Notes under the pieces: generated by a model | Told to the model about the DNA's origin: nothing | What the model saw: only the letters and a program-made list of their open reading frames with translations | Databases searched by the model: none | Made by a program: the position numbers and the translations under genes | Origin: Davidsoniella eucalypti | Lineage: Eukaryota > Ascomycota > Sordariomycetes > Microascales > Ceratocystidaceae | DNA: 64,000 bases | Assembly: GCA_004009845.1 (NCBI GenBank) | Contig: RMBW01000119.1 | Location: forward strand, 1 to 64,000 | Direction: 5' to 3' | Shown here: positions 47,434 to 59,366 of the stretch, one piece after another | Position numbering within the stretch: position 1 is the stretch's first letter | Layout of the letters: every line of letters begins with the position of its first letter

Positions 47434-49759
47434 GGAGCATGCCCTTTTTGTTCATATTTTGTTCAATGGTCGAACGAGCAACGCGGATGTACATATTTTA
47501 GAGTATATAGAAAAACTAACTCGCAATATCCGCCACTAGTTGTGTTAGTGATCTTTTGCTCTAATTAAACAGGAGACCTCCAAAATGGATCCCATGTGAG
47601 CCTGTTAGTGGCCCCCACTTCGCCGATATCGCGGCCCCGAAGCTCGTGACGATTTGTCGCCGTGAGGCCGACATGGAATCATGTCATGAGAATATGTGTC
47701 AATGGTTTGATTTATACGGACATATAGATTGTGTGACGTAATATACAAGAAAAGATGCCATAGTCTACATAATCCCACTTTCATTCTCTGCCCTGCCTTA
47801 CTCACATGTGCCTAATGGTGCTCCAAGTTGAGTTCCTTGCGGTTCTATGCACATATCTAGCACATGGCAAGCCACTGAAACTGGGGAAAGACGGCTTGAT
47901 GGAGGGTTACTAGCAGCGTGTGAAAAGGAAATCAGGCCAGTATCGTAATATAAAGAGCTACCGACCAAGAAACTATAGCAGTCTATAAATGTGCAAAATG
48001 TAGTAGCCACGGGGCACCTGACCTTCCTTTCTCCCACCATATATCGGCAAGTTCTTGCTGTGCAGTGAAGAAGTTGGAGGAACCTTGCCCGAGGCGATGC
48101 ATCTGATGCCTTGGTTGATTGGCCAAGCAAGCCACCGCTTACGCTGATTACAACTAAATGGCGGCACGAGAGTGGGATAGGTCGTCATTTTGCATACCCA
48201 GACCTGCAACATTATACATTTGGATTGGACCATATATATCCACGTACATCAAAACTGTAACATGGGCCTTTGGCCGGCATTCCATATTGGTAGTTTACCC
48301 AGGTTGCAATACGCAGGATGAGGGGTCTTCTTGGTGTTATTCTGAGCTTTCTCCACGCCAAGTACGATTCTGGGGCGGGATACAACAAGAAAAATGCAAC
48401 TTCTCGTGGCATACAACCAGTAGTGGAGTTGGCCTGATGTAGCCAAGATGGGCTCTCATAGTACGATTTTGGATAGAGGAGGGCTGGCTAGACCCTGAGG
48501 AGACTCTGGGGCGTTGATCTCCGTCATTGTTATACATAGCGTCTCCTTTAGTCCAAGTTCACGTAGTGACGATGATACATACCTCTTCACCAAGAAACAT
48601 TGACAAATTTTGTTATCCCTTTTATACTTGGTCTCGTGGCCCATTTTGTTTGAGGGTTCCAATGTTGAACAAAGTAACTGTCCGGACTCCGAAAATGAAG
48701 CAACGGTATTATACATATGGTCAAGTGATGTCGTTTTATGGTGCCTTTAATTGTGGAATCAATTGAAAGGCACAACTATACAAAACTAAAGTGCAATTGG
48801 ATATCATTATAAAAGCCAATCAAAAATACTTGTTATTTTACGCCGGCGTCTTCGGTGGGGGCAAATAAGACAGGATCTAGAGCTTTTTATACATATTACT
48901 CAGACTTTATAGCGCAAGGGTGGATGCCGAGGTAAGATGGGGGTCGGAAATTCACCATACGAGGCCTGTAAATTTAGTGGATGAAGCTGGATTACAGCGT
49001 CTTTTACATGGAGTCATCAACTGAGGGAAATACGTGATTTCGGTCAATATACATATCACAGAATACATGTTACAAGATAGTAGATTTTGATACTCAAAGC
49101 GTTGAGTTCCATGATAATTGGTAGTAAGAACGAAGAAAATGAATAAACGATAAAGCTAAACCCAATAGTCTATAATGGGTAGCGGATCCTGACTAAGAAA
49201 TGGATCAATTGTAACCGAAAACAACGCGCAAAACGGCATATAAAGCCAACGAAAAAACAAGTTCTAGTGGTAATAAGCAAAAACAAAATGTGTAATTTTG
49301 GGGGAACTCTATCTCAGCATCTAGACCAAGAGATGAGATGTACAGGGAACAGATTGAGGAACGATAAATACAAAGAAACGCCGTGGATAATGAAAAGGGT
49401 ATTAATAGTAGGCGGTTTAATAGTAGGGCGTGAACCGGGTATATCGAAGCCAAAGCAGTTGAATGATGCCAGGACAAGTCGAAAAAGTCTAGTAGTGCTG
49501 ATGAAACCTGAGAGATTTCGACAGCGTGTAATAAAAGGAATAAAGAAGAGGCCCTGTCTGTGTATATGCAAAGCCCTCGCTGAGGACGGATGGGATCGAG
49601 CGCAAAAACAAGGTCGATGCAAAGGTCATAAAAGTCGTGGACGGCGCAGCATTTGCTTTTGGGGGGAAAAGAGCAAACAAAGGCAGGAGAGGCAACCAGA
49701 GGAGTGAAAGGAAAACGCCAGTGAAAACAAGAGCGAGACAGTATGGACTATCCAGACGT
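47434..49759. other. 2.3 kb intergenic stretch, no gene seen
   Basis: No coding gene is recognised. From about 49260 to 49740 the plus strand is purine-rich; being just past the stop of the minus-strand gluconokinase, this probably includes its 3' untranslated region. Confidence 0.4.
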
Positions 49760-50529
49760 TTAGTCCATGCCGTTGATGACGGCATTTAGGGCGTCCTGCT
49801 TGACGGAATCCATAGACCGACTGACGTCAATGGTGACAACGTCGGTCTCAAGCGAGGTCGGCCGCTCCAGAACATCGAACTGGCTACGCACCATGCTAGG
49901 TGGCATAAAGTGGTTCTTGCGGCCAGCCACGCGCTGTAGAAGCACATTCTCCGGCGCATCCAGGTAGATGAAGTGGATGTGCAGAGAGTGGTTGAAGTAG
50001 CCGGCTACGCGGATCACGTCACGGTACTTGCGCTTGAGTGCCGAGCACGTCAGGACCACGCCGTCACAGCCGTCCTCGATGCGCTTCATAGATTCTTCGC
50101 GGAGGGCCGTCAGCCAGTCCCAACGGTCGGCATCCGTAAGGGGGATTCCGTTGCTCATCTTCTCGACATTGGAGGCAGGGTGGAACTGCAGAGCAAAAGC
50201 AGATGTTAGTTGTACAAGTTCAAGAAACAGCCAAGGCGGCGGATGGTCAAGCTTACCTCGTCTCCTTCGATGTACTCGAAGTTAAGGGCTTCGGATAGGT
50301 AGGCGGCAACGGTGCTCTTGCCACAGCCAGCAGGGCCGGTAACGAGCCAGATGTGGTGAAACTTGTAAGGAGGGAGGTCGTGGACACGCGCAGCAACCGC
50401 AGAGCCAGCTGCCGGCTTGATAGAAGACAGCGTAGGCGCAGTGCTGGAAAGCGAAGATACTGAGGGAGAGACCGCGGCCTCGGGAACAGCCGGCATAGGC
50501 ACAGCAACGGGAGTATTGTAGGACATCAT
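49760..50529 (-). CDS. Gluconokinase
   Basis: Transfers phosphate from ATP to D-gluconate to give 6-phosphogluconate, feeding the pentose phosphate pathway. Exons 50529-50257 and 50185-49760 with a 71-nt intron encode 232 residues. Two adjacent ATGs begin the frame (MMSYNT); the first is used here. The open frame upstream has no ATG. The first 55 residues are a Pro/Ser/Ala-rich extension absent from bacterial enzymes. The kinase starts at HHIWLVTGPAGCGKST (P-loop near 65-73). GDEFHPASNVEKMSNGIPLTDADRWDWL is the gluconate-binding signature of the family, and LTCSALKRKYRDVIR and GRKNHFMPPSMVRSQF complete it. The intron falls right between GDE and FHPA. Upstream DNA to about 51240 is C/T-rich on the coding strand, as in fungal leaders. 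Confidence 0.93.
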
Positions 50530-53500
50530 CTTGTGAAATGACTGCGAGGGCGAAGGAGGCAAAGATATAGGCCGAAAGAACGAAAGAGGAAGAAGAAGAT
50601 GTACGAGACCAGTTTTACAATAGAGTGAAGTTGGAGGGCGAGGGGAAAGCTATGAACGGCTCATTATTCTTGGAAACTTGGAGACGACGAACAGAAGAGA
50701 CTGATGAGTGAGATATGACGAGTTAGCGGACGAGGCTATAGAGAATATATATAGAGGATACAAACAAGTATCGAACCCAAAGCTCGATGTCTCCGGGGCA
50801 TGGGCCGGTATATAAGCAAGCGGACAAAACATACCAGGGGGTGGGGCGTGTAAATCAAGGCCAAAGGACCCAAGCTGTACAGCTGCATGCAGGAGAGGAA
50901 AGACGAAGTATGCAATAGCCTACGAACAACGCAAAACGATGCTGAAGAGCCCTTTTTAGTTGTTTTGTTGATTTCTTTTTGTGGCAAAACAAAGGAAAGC
51001 TGAAATCTGGCGAGGAAAACAAGAAGAAGAAACTACGGGAGGGAATGGGAAAGAGAGAGAAAGAAGAAAAACTCGACAATATCGAAGTATAGTTGGTACA
51101 TATAGGGCAGGATAATTCATAGGCTCTCAAACACGCTAACGCACTAATACAATACAGGCCTAGTATCACCAAATTTAGAGCTTGTTGGCTCAAACTTTTA
51201 GCAGAGTTTTTCATTCTTTTGCGTTTCGCGGTTCCTTCTTTCCTCTCTTTTGGAAAAGCGCCAGTGTAAACAAATAAGCCACAAGCTCTGTAAATACAGC
51301 GCTTTTCCGGGCTGCCGGTGCCACTTACAGGCGGGCCCTCAAGGTGCATCCCACCCAATAGTGCCCTGTACTTTCAGGTCGTGCTGTGCAGTACTATCGA
51401 GCTCACTATCAAGCACTTCTTTTGCTTCTATCAGGTGACCTGTACGCTACAAGTACCTGCCGCGCCGGTCTCTGTACTTGCCCATTACAACACAGGCACC
51501 TGGCCCACTGTGGTTTTTCCTGTTTGGGGGTCACATAGGCCATGTTTTGAAGCTTCGTCAACCTTCATTGAGCCTCTGCCTTCCCAACGCAATTTTGTGA
51601 TACAACAAAGACGAGAATCAGAATATCTTCATTTGCTTTTTCTGACAGTCGCTGATCGACTCACGCCCCTCTCATTCTCATCCCACGCACGCTCTTCTCT
51701 GTGAAAATTGGGAAAATGCAATATGCAGCCAGCCTTTTGCGTTTCTAGGCAGCCCGCACTACCGATGTTACAGCTATGTATAACTTCTTGGGTATAAATA
51801 ATGCTCTGCCTACAGCTGACGTTGTTGCTCAACTCGGGCACTTTGTCCTCGTGACCAGCATTTTGCCCTTTTTCGAACATACATACACCCCCTTGTAGTC
51901 TAAGAAGTTCTGTCGTCGGCCTCAACTATCTAGCACTCATTAGAGCCTCGTGCTAGCCTTTTGTTTTTGTTACTGCTAGAACAGCCTACCAGGGAGGTCG
52001 ATCCGCTTGCTCGTTTGGGTCGTCTCTGCAACGGAACATTCGTCCCTCTTTTCTCTTTTACCCTTCTGTTTCCAAGTAATAAAGCCTCCATGCTCCCCGG
52101 TCACTACAGTACTTCTGGAAGACCACATGACCTCTATCGAGAAATTTGAGAGAAAACACGGCTAACTGGAACCGCCTGGAGCATTGCTAGCTGTTGGGGA
52201 ACATGGAACATGTTTTCTTGTTGCCATCTGAAGGTTTTGAACACAGCAAATGTCGACTTCACGATGCTTGCAATCAGACAAAGCCCCCCTTTTTCTTCGC
52301 CTCGGGTTCTTTTCTCAAGAGTCAAAAAGGATGAATGAACCGACCCAAAAGCGATTCCGGCGTTGTGGAAAGGTTCAGGATCAACCATGTTGTGCTAGAC
52401 AACAAATGTCCATGACCTCCAGCAAACTTGGACAATTCGTTTCGATAGCCTCTACGGCCCTAACTCAAAGCACTTGCTTACTTATACATGTATGTACAGA
52501 TATGTAGCATGGCTATAAGCTCAGGCTAGCCCCGAGCGGCTGGGTTGGCTGTCAAAGCACTACTCTTTACCCTTTGCCCCATCGACATCAGCCCCCTGCC
52601 TGTCCAGACAACCAACCACAAGGCACGCCGTCCGGCGAGCGTGGGATGAAAGCCTGTCTAGTATGTTGGCAAGAATTTTCTTCTTTCGTTTTCTCTTTTT
52701 GGATTTAGAAGAGAAAATCCCACATTACACACACATACAAGATACAACGTGCATATGTACACTATAAGCCCATCATCACACAACCCCTAATATGGAACTC
52801 GCCGGCTTCTAGGAAGCAGCTTCCGGCTTCCGCCCAGTACTATTAGTAGCACTAGTGATGCCGGCTCTTTTATTCATGGATTTATCTCCAATCTTCCAGA
52901 CCGCCACCCCCATCACATATAACACACACACATAAACAACACGCGCCCACTCATCTTTTTTTTTTCACACGGAGATGTGCGTCGTATGAAACAGGGCCCT
53001 GCGTGATTTTAGATTCTCGACGCCATAGCTTCACCGTCGCATCATCACTGCAGGGCTCAGGGACAGACGGTCGGTATAACAAGCAGAACGTTTAATCCCC
53101 AAAACTGTTTATTTCCTTCTACGTTGCTCTTCACCTAGCCTTCTGGAGCCTACATTGCTAGGCTTTTAGAGTGGAAGTTATTCCGCTAGCCACTACAGCT
53201 CACTACGTACATAGGTAACTGAATAGAAGTTTTGGTTAGAACCATCCTCCCCGGCCTGCATGTCTGAAACCGAGGCCCTCCTAGCTAGCTTCGAGAATGC
53301 TCAAAAACCAGGTTCTCGTGACCCATCTCAAAGTAAGGAGTAAAAGAATAAACAACGAGGATCTGTATTAAGAACAACAAGCCAAGCCATAAAGGAAATG
53401 ACGAACTAGATCTCAAGCACCGGGGAAATAGTTCCTGCAACATGACGAAGACTAAAAAACGGAAAAGGAAAAAATGGGCGTGTTAGGTTGAGTGGCTCTT

Positions 53501-56500
53501 AGATCCTCGTAAATTGGAGTCGTTGATTATCTTTGATCCAAAATCTTGCTCAATATTGAGGGGCCTATTAGAGCCTGGCTTGCATGCTGCACAACCAACA
53601 TTCTATCATCAAAACTTCTCTTACTTGACAAGATAGACGAAGATGGCCAACTCCCGTCTTGGTGGTCTGGTCAACTGATTTAAACACTCTTCTTTGTTCT
53701 TATTTTCTATCTGATACACCCGGCTTCTAGCGTCCATTCTTCGTCTCAGCTTTGCCTCAAATAGACCAAGACAAATCCAAGGTGCAGACAGATCTCGACA
53801 TAAAGGGCTGTTTTCCCGTCTTTCCCGCATGAATTAGTATCACGGGGAATAGTGTCTGATTATTCTTCCCGTCTTGGGCTTACGAGGGCTATATTAGGTA
53901 TGCTATGATGTTATGAAAGAATATGACTTGGCAGCTCTCTCACTAAAAGTCCAATGTGACTAGGCGCCCTCTTTTTTTTTTCTGAATTTGGAGATGCTGT
54001 ATACCACAGTCAGTTAACGATTAGTTCCAGGGATTCACTGTAGGTCGATCTCGAAGTTTGGAGAATTTCATTAGGCGGTGATGTGATCAGCAAGTATGTA
54101 GATGAATCCGTAGTAGAGGCGGACGGATACTTTTGTCACGATGAGACCCAAAGGCGGCCTTGCATGCCAAAATTAGAGTGACGGCAGTGTACTTTAGTGG
54201 TGCCAAGTGAGAAATAAAATAATTAAAATAAAAACCAGTACCGAGCCCAAACGTTATAGTGGTATACTATAGTGGTATATATAGTGGTATATATAGTGGT
54301 CTACTATAGTGTAGGAGCTCCATGCGGCGTGGGGGCAGGAGAGAAAAGGAAGAGAATTTCTGATCTCTCGGTCTTCCATCCTCTAATTTCAGACCCAGAC
54401 GAAGAAAATAAGAAAAATCCTCATCCGGCTGGTAAGCTAGACGGGCGGGATGGAAGGTTTTGTCATCATCCAGCTTTGGACGGTTGACTAATAAACAGCT
54501 AGTGGACCGGCTACTAGACTACAGGCCCCAAAAACACAAGAAACAGGGCTCCATAGCTCTAATATCTTCTTCCCTCGCCAACTACAGATAGAGTCGTCAT
54601 GATTCCCTATTTGAAATCTCCCGGCAAATATCCCACGCCAAACCCGCAAAAAAAATAAGCAATAAAAATGACGAAAGAAAAATGCAACCCCCATGCCTGG
54701 AGCATCTTGTATATCAGTCATTTGAGTTCATCGTCAAGTCGTCCATATAAGTATGTAATATACGAAAGCCATCACAGATGATTACAGACGACAGTTGGCA
54801 AGTACTTCCTGTTTCCTATTCAAGACATGGACATGTTCTAGCCACGATATTACCAACCGGGACTTTCTTCCTTTCTCTCACTAGCCTTCTCTACATGTCG
54901 GCCTTTCTTGATCTTACTAAGACAAACCTTGACGCCATCTGACCGCATTGTCTTTCTGCTTGGCTTGATTCATTTTCTTTTTTTTTCCGGTCTGTTTGTC
55001 TGTAAGCCTTCACCGCTGATCTGCTACTAAGTGGCTGTTCCTTCATATAATTACTTGGGTTTTTCATGTATTTTTTCGACTATTTTATTGCCACTCCACG
55101 CTATAGTTTCATTCGTGCTTCCCCAAGGCCCCTTGTTTTCCTTCCTGTCTACCAAAGAGATACTACTAAAACCAAAGCCCCGGAGGGCTTGGGCCCCAAG
55201 TGAAAACGATGTCATCATTCGAGTCCGGACGACACGTTGACTTTTCGTGCGAGAAACTACTAAAAGCTTTGTCCTCTTCTTTCCCTTCTTCTTCTTGTTC
55301 TACTTCCTACTGCCCTATCTGGATGCTACTTACTCATACTTGTATGTAGGCTGTTTCTTTGGCAATCTTGTAAAGTTGCGCGGTAGCATCGTATATCATC
55401 TAGCAGAAATGTGTGGTTTTCAAGGCCTCCCTACTTCCAGCCCTCATTCTTCTCGTTATTTGTAAAAGTGCAGCTAAAAACCACGTTTATCCATGTCATA
55501 TAGCACATAATGACGAATAAAGAAAAGAAAAAGGCCTAAACTATACTGACAATACACACATACATGTTGACTGTTGACCCCCATCTAAGGCCAGTTCCAT
55601 CACCAGCCAAATATCAACAATAACAACCAAATGTCAAACATCCCATGTTGCCCAACAGATCAGTGAGTTTTGGGGTCTCTTTTTTCCTTCGAATCAAAGA
55701 GAAGAGGTAGAATAAGCCTCATCCTATCCCATTTCCCGTCATTCCGTGGGGATTGCTCGGCATTTTTTTCGTTTTTACCTGCCTAGCTACCATTGTGACA
55801 GATAGATATGATCTGTTGTTATTGGGCTGAGCATCATATTTGAGTTTCTCGGTCTGGATGTTGTATAGATATGTATGTACCGAGCTCGCAAGCCTAAAAC
55901 AAACGACGAGGTATATGTGACATCTCATGTCGTAGCAGCACGATAGCTAGCTGGCTAGCCTATTATGGCTCCTACCGTGGATCCCTCTGATCAATGTAGG
56001 CTTGCTTATAACTTGCTGTACATCAACTTTGCACACGTATATCCGTATCATCAAGCACTCTGTCTCGCCTCGGCGTTAGTTGCTACCCGATTGGAATACA
56101 CCGACGAAGTCTCCAAGCATAGTTCCTATTGGTTCCTAAAGCCACTTTTTAATCAGAGGTTTTCGCCTCCTTAAACTAGTGGTGTGTGTGATCTGATAAA
56201 CATTGTTTTTGTTTGCGTTATTGATTGATTGTGTGACGATGGTTGCCAAGACTCACTGGAGCCTTTTCCGGATGCTCTTCACGTCGTAACAGGAGCCATC
56301 CATTCAACACTGTAGTAAACCCAGGTGATGTATGTATGTATTTAATTACAAATAGTATCAAGCTTTCAGTCATACCATGCTATATGAATTCACTATCCAT
56401 ACATTAACTATGCCAAGTGGAAGATATATGTAGTATTCCGTTTTCAGCGAATATGGTGTTGTCTCTATTAACAACCATTTTCTTCACTTACGCCATATTC

Positions 56501-57255
56501 CGAAGTCTACTTGCAATTAAGATATGTATTCAACTGCCCAATATAGCTTTAGTGGATCTTTGAAGTTGACTTCTCGTCTCACTTCCAAGTGACATCGCGG
56601 AACGCTAATCTACACCGAAATTTTGGAGTTCCACTCAAGCCTGATATAAAATTCATATTCAATGCGATGTACTGCGTAAGAGCTTTTTTCATATAGAAAA
56701 TAAGAGTGATAATGACAGCTGGAACACCGATAGATTGGGCATTGTCTTACTTTGCAATCTCCAAAACCTAGGACAAACTCTTGTTTTGTGTCCCATATGT
56801 TCGTTGCCGCAAAAATAACAATCATCACGAGGATAAGGAACTGAGACATATGTATAGGCATCCAATCGGATTATTGATTATATGTTATAATATCCCAATG
56901 TATAACGCCATAGAGAAACAAATAGGCATATAGGTATATATAAATAATACAGATAATAGATGAGCTCACTACTGGGATAAACGTTCGGTATTACTCCAAC
57001 AGCCTCCTGTATATCAACGCCACCTAAGTTTCACATACATATGTCTGTATCTATCTATACGATATCTCTATATCTAGGGATGCATCACAAGTCACATGGG
57101 CTACTATTTCAGAAGATCTCCCTTGGGCCATTACTTTTCTTAATATCTCACTATCACATTTTCCCCAAGCTGGCGCCTACACATTTATACATTGTATCTG
57201 TATATAAAGCTATAAATACACACATAAATTATGGCAGCTAAGAACAAGATATCAG
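50530..57255. other. 6.7 kb mostly empty stretch
   Basis: No gene is supported. The part to about 51.2 kb is the gluconokinase upstream region, with GA-rich plus-strand tracts. Frames of 60-130 codons near 51.3-51.7 and 49.3-49.7 kb show no family features and look like chance. An imperfect 12-bp tandem repeat sits at 54255-54312. Short palindromes such as ACATGTATGTACA occur at about 52485. Confidence 0.4.
54255..54312. repeat. Imperfect tandem repeat, period about 12
   Basis: Four to five copies of TATAGTGGTATA-like units in a row, with one or two base changes between units. Confidence 0.8.
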
Positions 57256-57295
57256 CTTGCCTTGCCTTGCCTTGCCTTGCCTTGCCTTGCCTTGC
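57256..57295. repeat. Microsatellite (CTTGC)8
   Basis: Eight perfect copies of CTTGC in 40 bases, within otherwise AT-rich noncoding DNA. Confidence 0.95.
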
Positions 57296-57835
57296 CTCCG
57301 GAATGCTTTCCCCGCATCCATGTTGGTTGCGCACATACAATTTTGATCATGGTGGTATGCGACTTATATGTACACATGTAGAATGAATCATTCAGTCCTT
57401 ATTGTAGTACGACGATCTTGTCCACATTAGTAGCTGCTGCTTGCTCATCTTATAGGTAAATCAGCATTTTCTGTGCAAGTGGAAATTAGCTTCACCGCTA
57501 CTACGTCGCCTGTCGTCATTAGTTTGGTACGTATGCATGTGTGTGCTTGTATTTGTATCTTTTTGGTCAACCGATTGCAATATCATATTCCTAACAGCGG
57601 AGGGGCAAAATGTGACGGCATATACAAATAGAAGAGTATGTATGGCGATCCAAAGCCACCCATGATGAGATAACTTTCTTTCTGTGCCACTTTGAATATA
57701 CATGATATAGTGTCAGGGTAGCTGTCTACTTTCTTTATTACAGCAAAGATTTGCGTGTTCATCAAGCGTAATTGATGGTGTAGCGATAATCAAGATTTTA
57801 CTAGATTTTGAATAGGGTTGTGACCCTATTTAGTG

Positions 57836-58140
57836 AGCAAGACTTATAAATACATTGGAATACCTGGCAATGAGATAGCAGACACTCCTCGCCTACACTA
57901 TGCAAACTTTACAGATTCGTGTTCGTGTGGGAAACAGAAGGACCTACTACACTTCTTCTTCTGCTGGAAGGGCAAATTTCCGTCAAAGGTTTTCTCATGA
58001 AGACCGTTTGACATCACCATAGACAATCTTCTTTGTAGGCATATGCCCCTAACCTTTAGGAGGAATAAGGGGGTAGCTTTAGCCAGGTTAGCGCAACTCC
58101 TACGACCTCCCCATCTAATAAATATACATAAATACAGTTG
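57836..58140 (+). mobile_element. LINE 3' remnant (RNase H end and zinc knuckle)
   Basis: One plus-strand frame reads YIGIPGNEIADT, the end of a LINE RNase H, and after a deletion continues DSCSCGKQKDLLHFFFCWKGK, the CCHC-type knuckle that closes Tad-like ORF2 proteins. A stop follows at about 57998. A further in-order block RNKGVALARLAQLLRPPHL is readable near 58063-58120. Nothing of the reverse transcriptase is left. It is a different, more decayed copy than the LINE at 2.7-6.9 kb. Confidence 0.7.
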
Positions 58141-58375
58141 AGTGGTGATAACATGTATATCAACCCATTAACAACGAACTTTGATTTTCAATGGTGATCA
58201 CAACTGTCTAAAATGGGACATCAGGCAGACAATAAAGTATCTACCAATCCAACACACATTGGGTTAAATCATGAAAAGGTTATGATACCATGTGCGTACG
58301 TTGTAAATAGTAGGCTACAAAAACACAGGTATATTTGATAGTAGCTATATATTTAGTAGTGATGAATTTATATCC

Positions 58376-58735
58376 TCATACAACGGCGACGTCATTGGAG
58401 CAATATGGACGAGATGTATTTACAGATATATTCGAAGATAGCTCCTGGCTCATGGGACCGGGCGTTCCAATAAGCTCATTAGGAAAGTGATATGTAATAA
58501 TGTAATAATAGACATAAGGTTGGCTGGAAAGGCCTTGGACCATTAACTGGAAGTCTCGATATAAGCATGCTAAGGGACTTTTGAGAGCTTGTTCCAAAGC
58601 TTGATAGCCGGGTTTAACCCGAATAGAAGGGCCATAAATTGGCATTTACAACCTCTAGATTGGCTCCACGTGTTATCAAGCCCTTGTTATTTAGAGCTAC
58701 GTCCGTGACAATGCGGAGCCAACGGACGGGCATGA
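58376..58735 (-). pseudogene. Possible ankyrin-repeat protein remnant
   Basis: On the minus strand, 58720-58645 reads TDVALNNKGLITRGANLEVV, which resembles part of an ankyrin repeat (GANLEVVN). It then shifts into an open frame from 58645 (IYGPSIRVKPGYQALEQAL). There is no start or consistent repeat spacing. This is weak evidence for a decayed ankyrin gene. Confidence 0.25.
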
Positions 58736-59366
58736 TGTAGAAGACGCTTGTTCAGACCTTATTGCCGGCTGCCAAGGAGATGTCAACAGCTGACACAGAT
58801 TGGTGATTACATATTAGTTGCTGGTTTGTTTTGTATTTTTTTGACGACTCTGATATTAACAAAAAACCCCACTAGATGCCCCGCTATATGGCATGTTGTT
58901 GGCCCGCCCAGCAACTCGATGACTGAATTAGTAGCACTTTCCTCGAATAGTAGGTGCTAGACGTGAGTTCAAGGGTCCGAGATCCACCTTTAGTGCGTAG
59001 GTTACCGTTCTGCTGGAGCATTATAAGCGTTGAATACGCGTTATAGAGCGCGAGAACTCAACTAGATGTCGCTGCTGCTATAGCGGCTAATGCTGCCTGA
59101 GGCGTTCGGGGCTGTGGCTGGCTCCGACACTACAGAACACTTGCAGCAGTTTGCTGGCACAAGACCAAAAAAAGCAATAAACAACACACTACGGGTCTTA
59201 GTGGGGTTTTCCGACCTTCTTAGACGAGGCACTATGCGGAGTTGGGCAGGTGCTTGAGACCCCAAAAGAGCCTTCCTGTCGTTTTTTTGCGCCATCGATG
59301 CTTTGTTGACCAACATTGCATAACAATACGTAAGAAAAAAAACAGCCAATCGTATCTTACGAAAAC
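58736..59366. other. DPP III upstream region
   Basis: No gene seen. The region should contain the promoter of the dipeptidyl peptidase III gene starting at 59367. Confidence 0.4.

Noticed and set aside
49267..49707. 146-codon plus-strand frame near the gluconokinase 3' end
   Set aside because: Lys/Arg/Gly-rich translation of purine-rich DNA with no domain features; better explained as 3' flank of the minus-strand gene.
51318..51704. 128-codon plus-strand frame starting MPLTGGPSRC
   Set aside because: No recognisable domain, no consistent splice sites and no upstream leader tract; kept as chance.
58900..58990. GAGTTCAAGGGTCC string suggesting a tRNA T arm
   Set aside because: The stems do not pair and no A box lies at the right distance.
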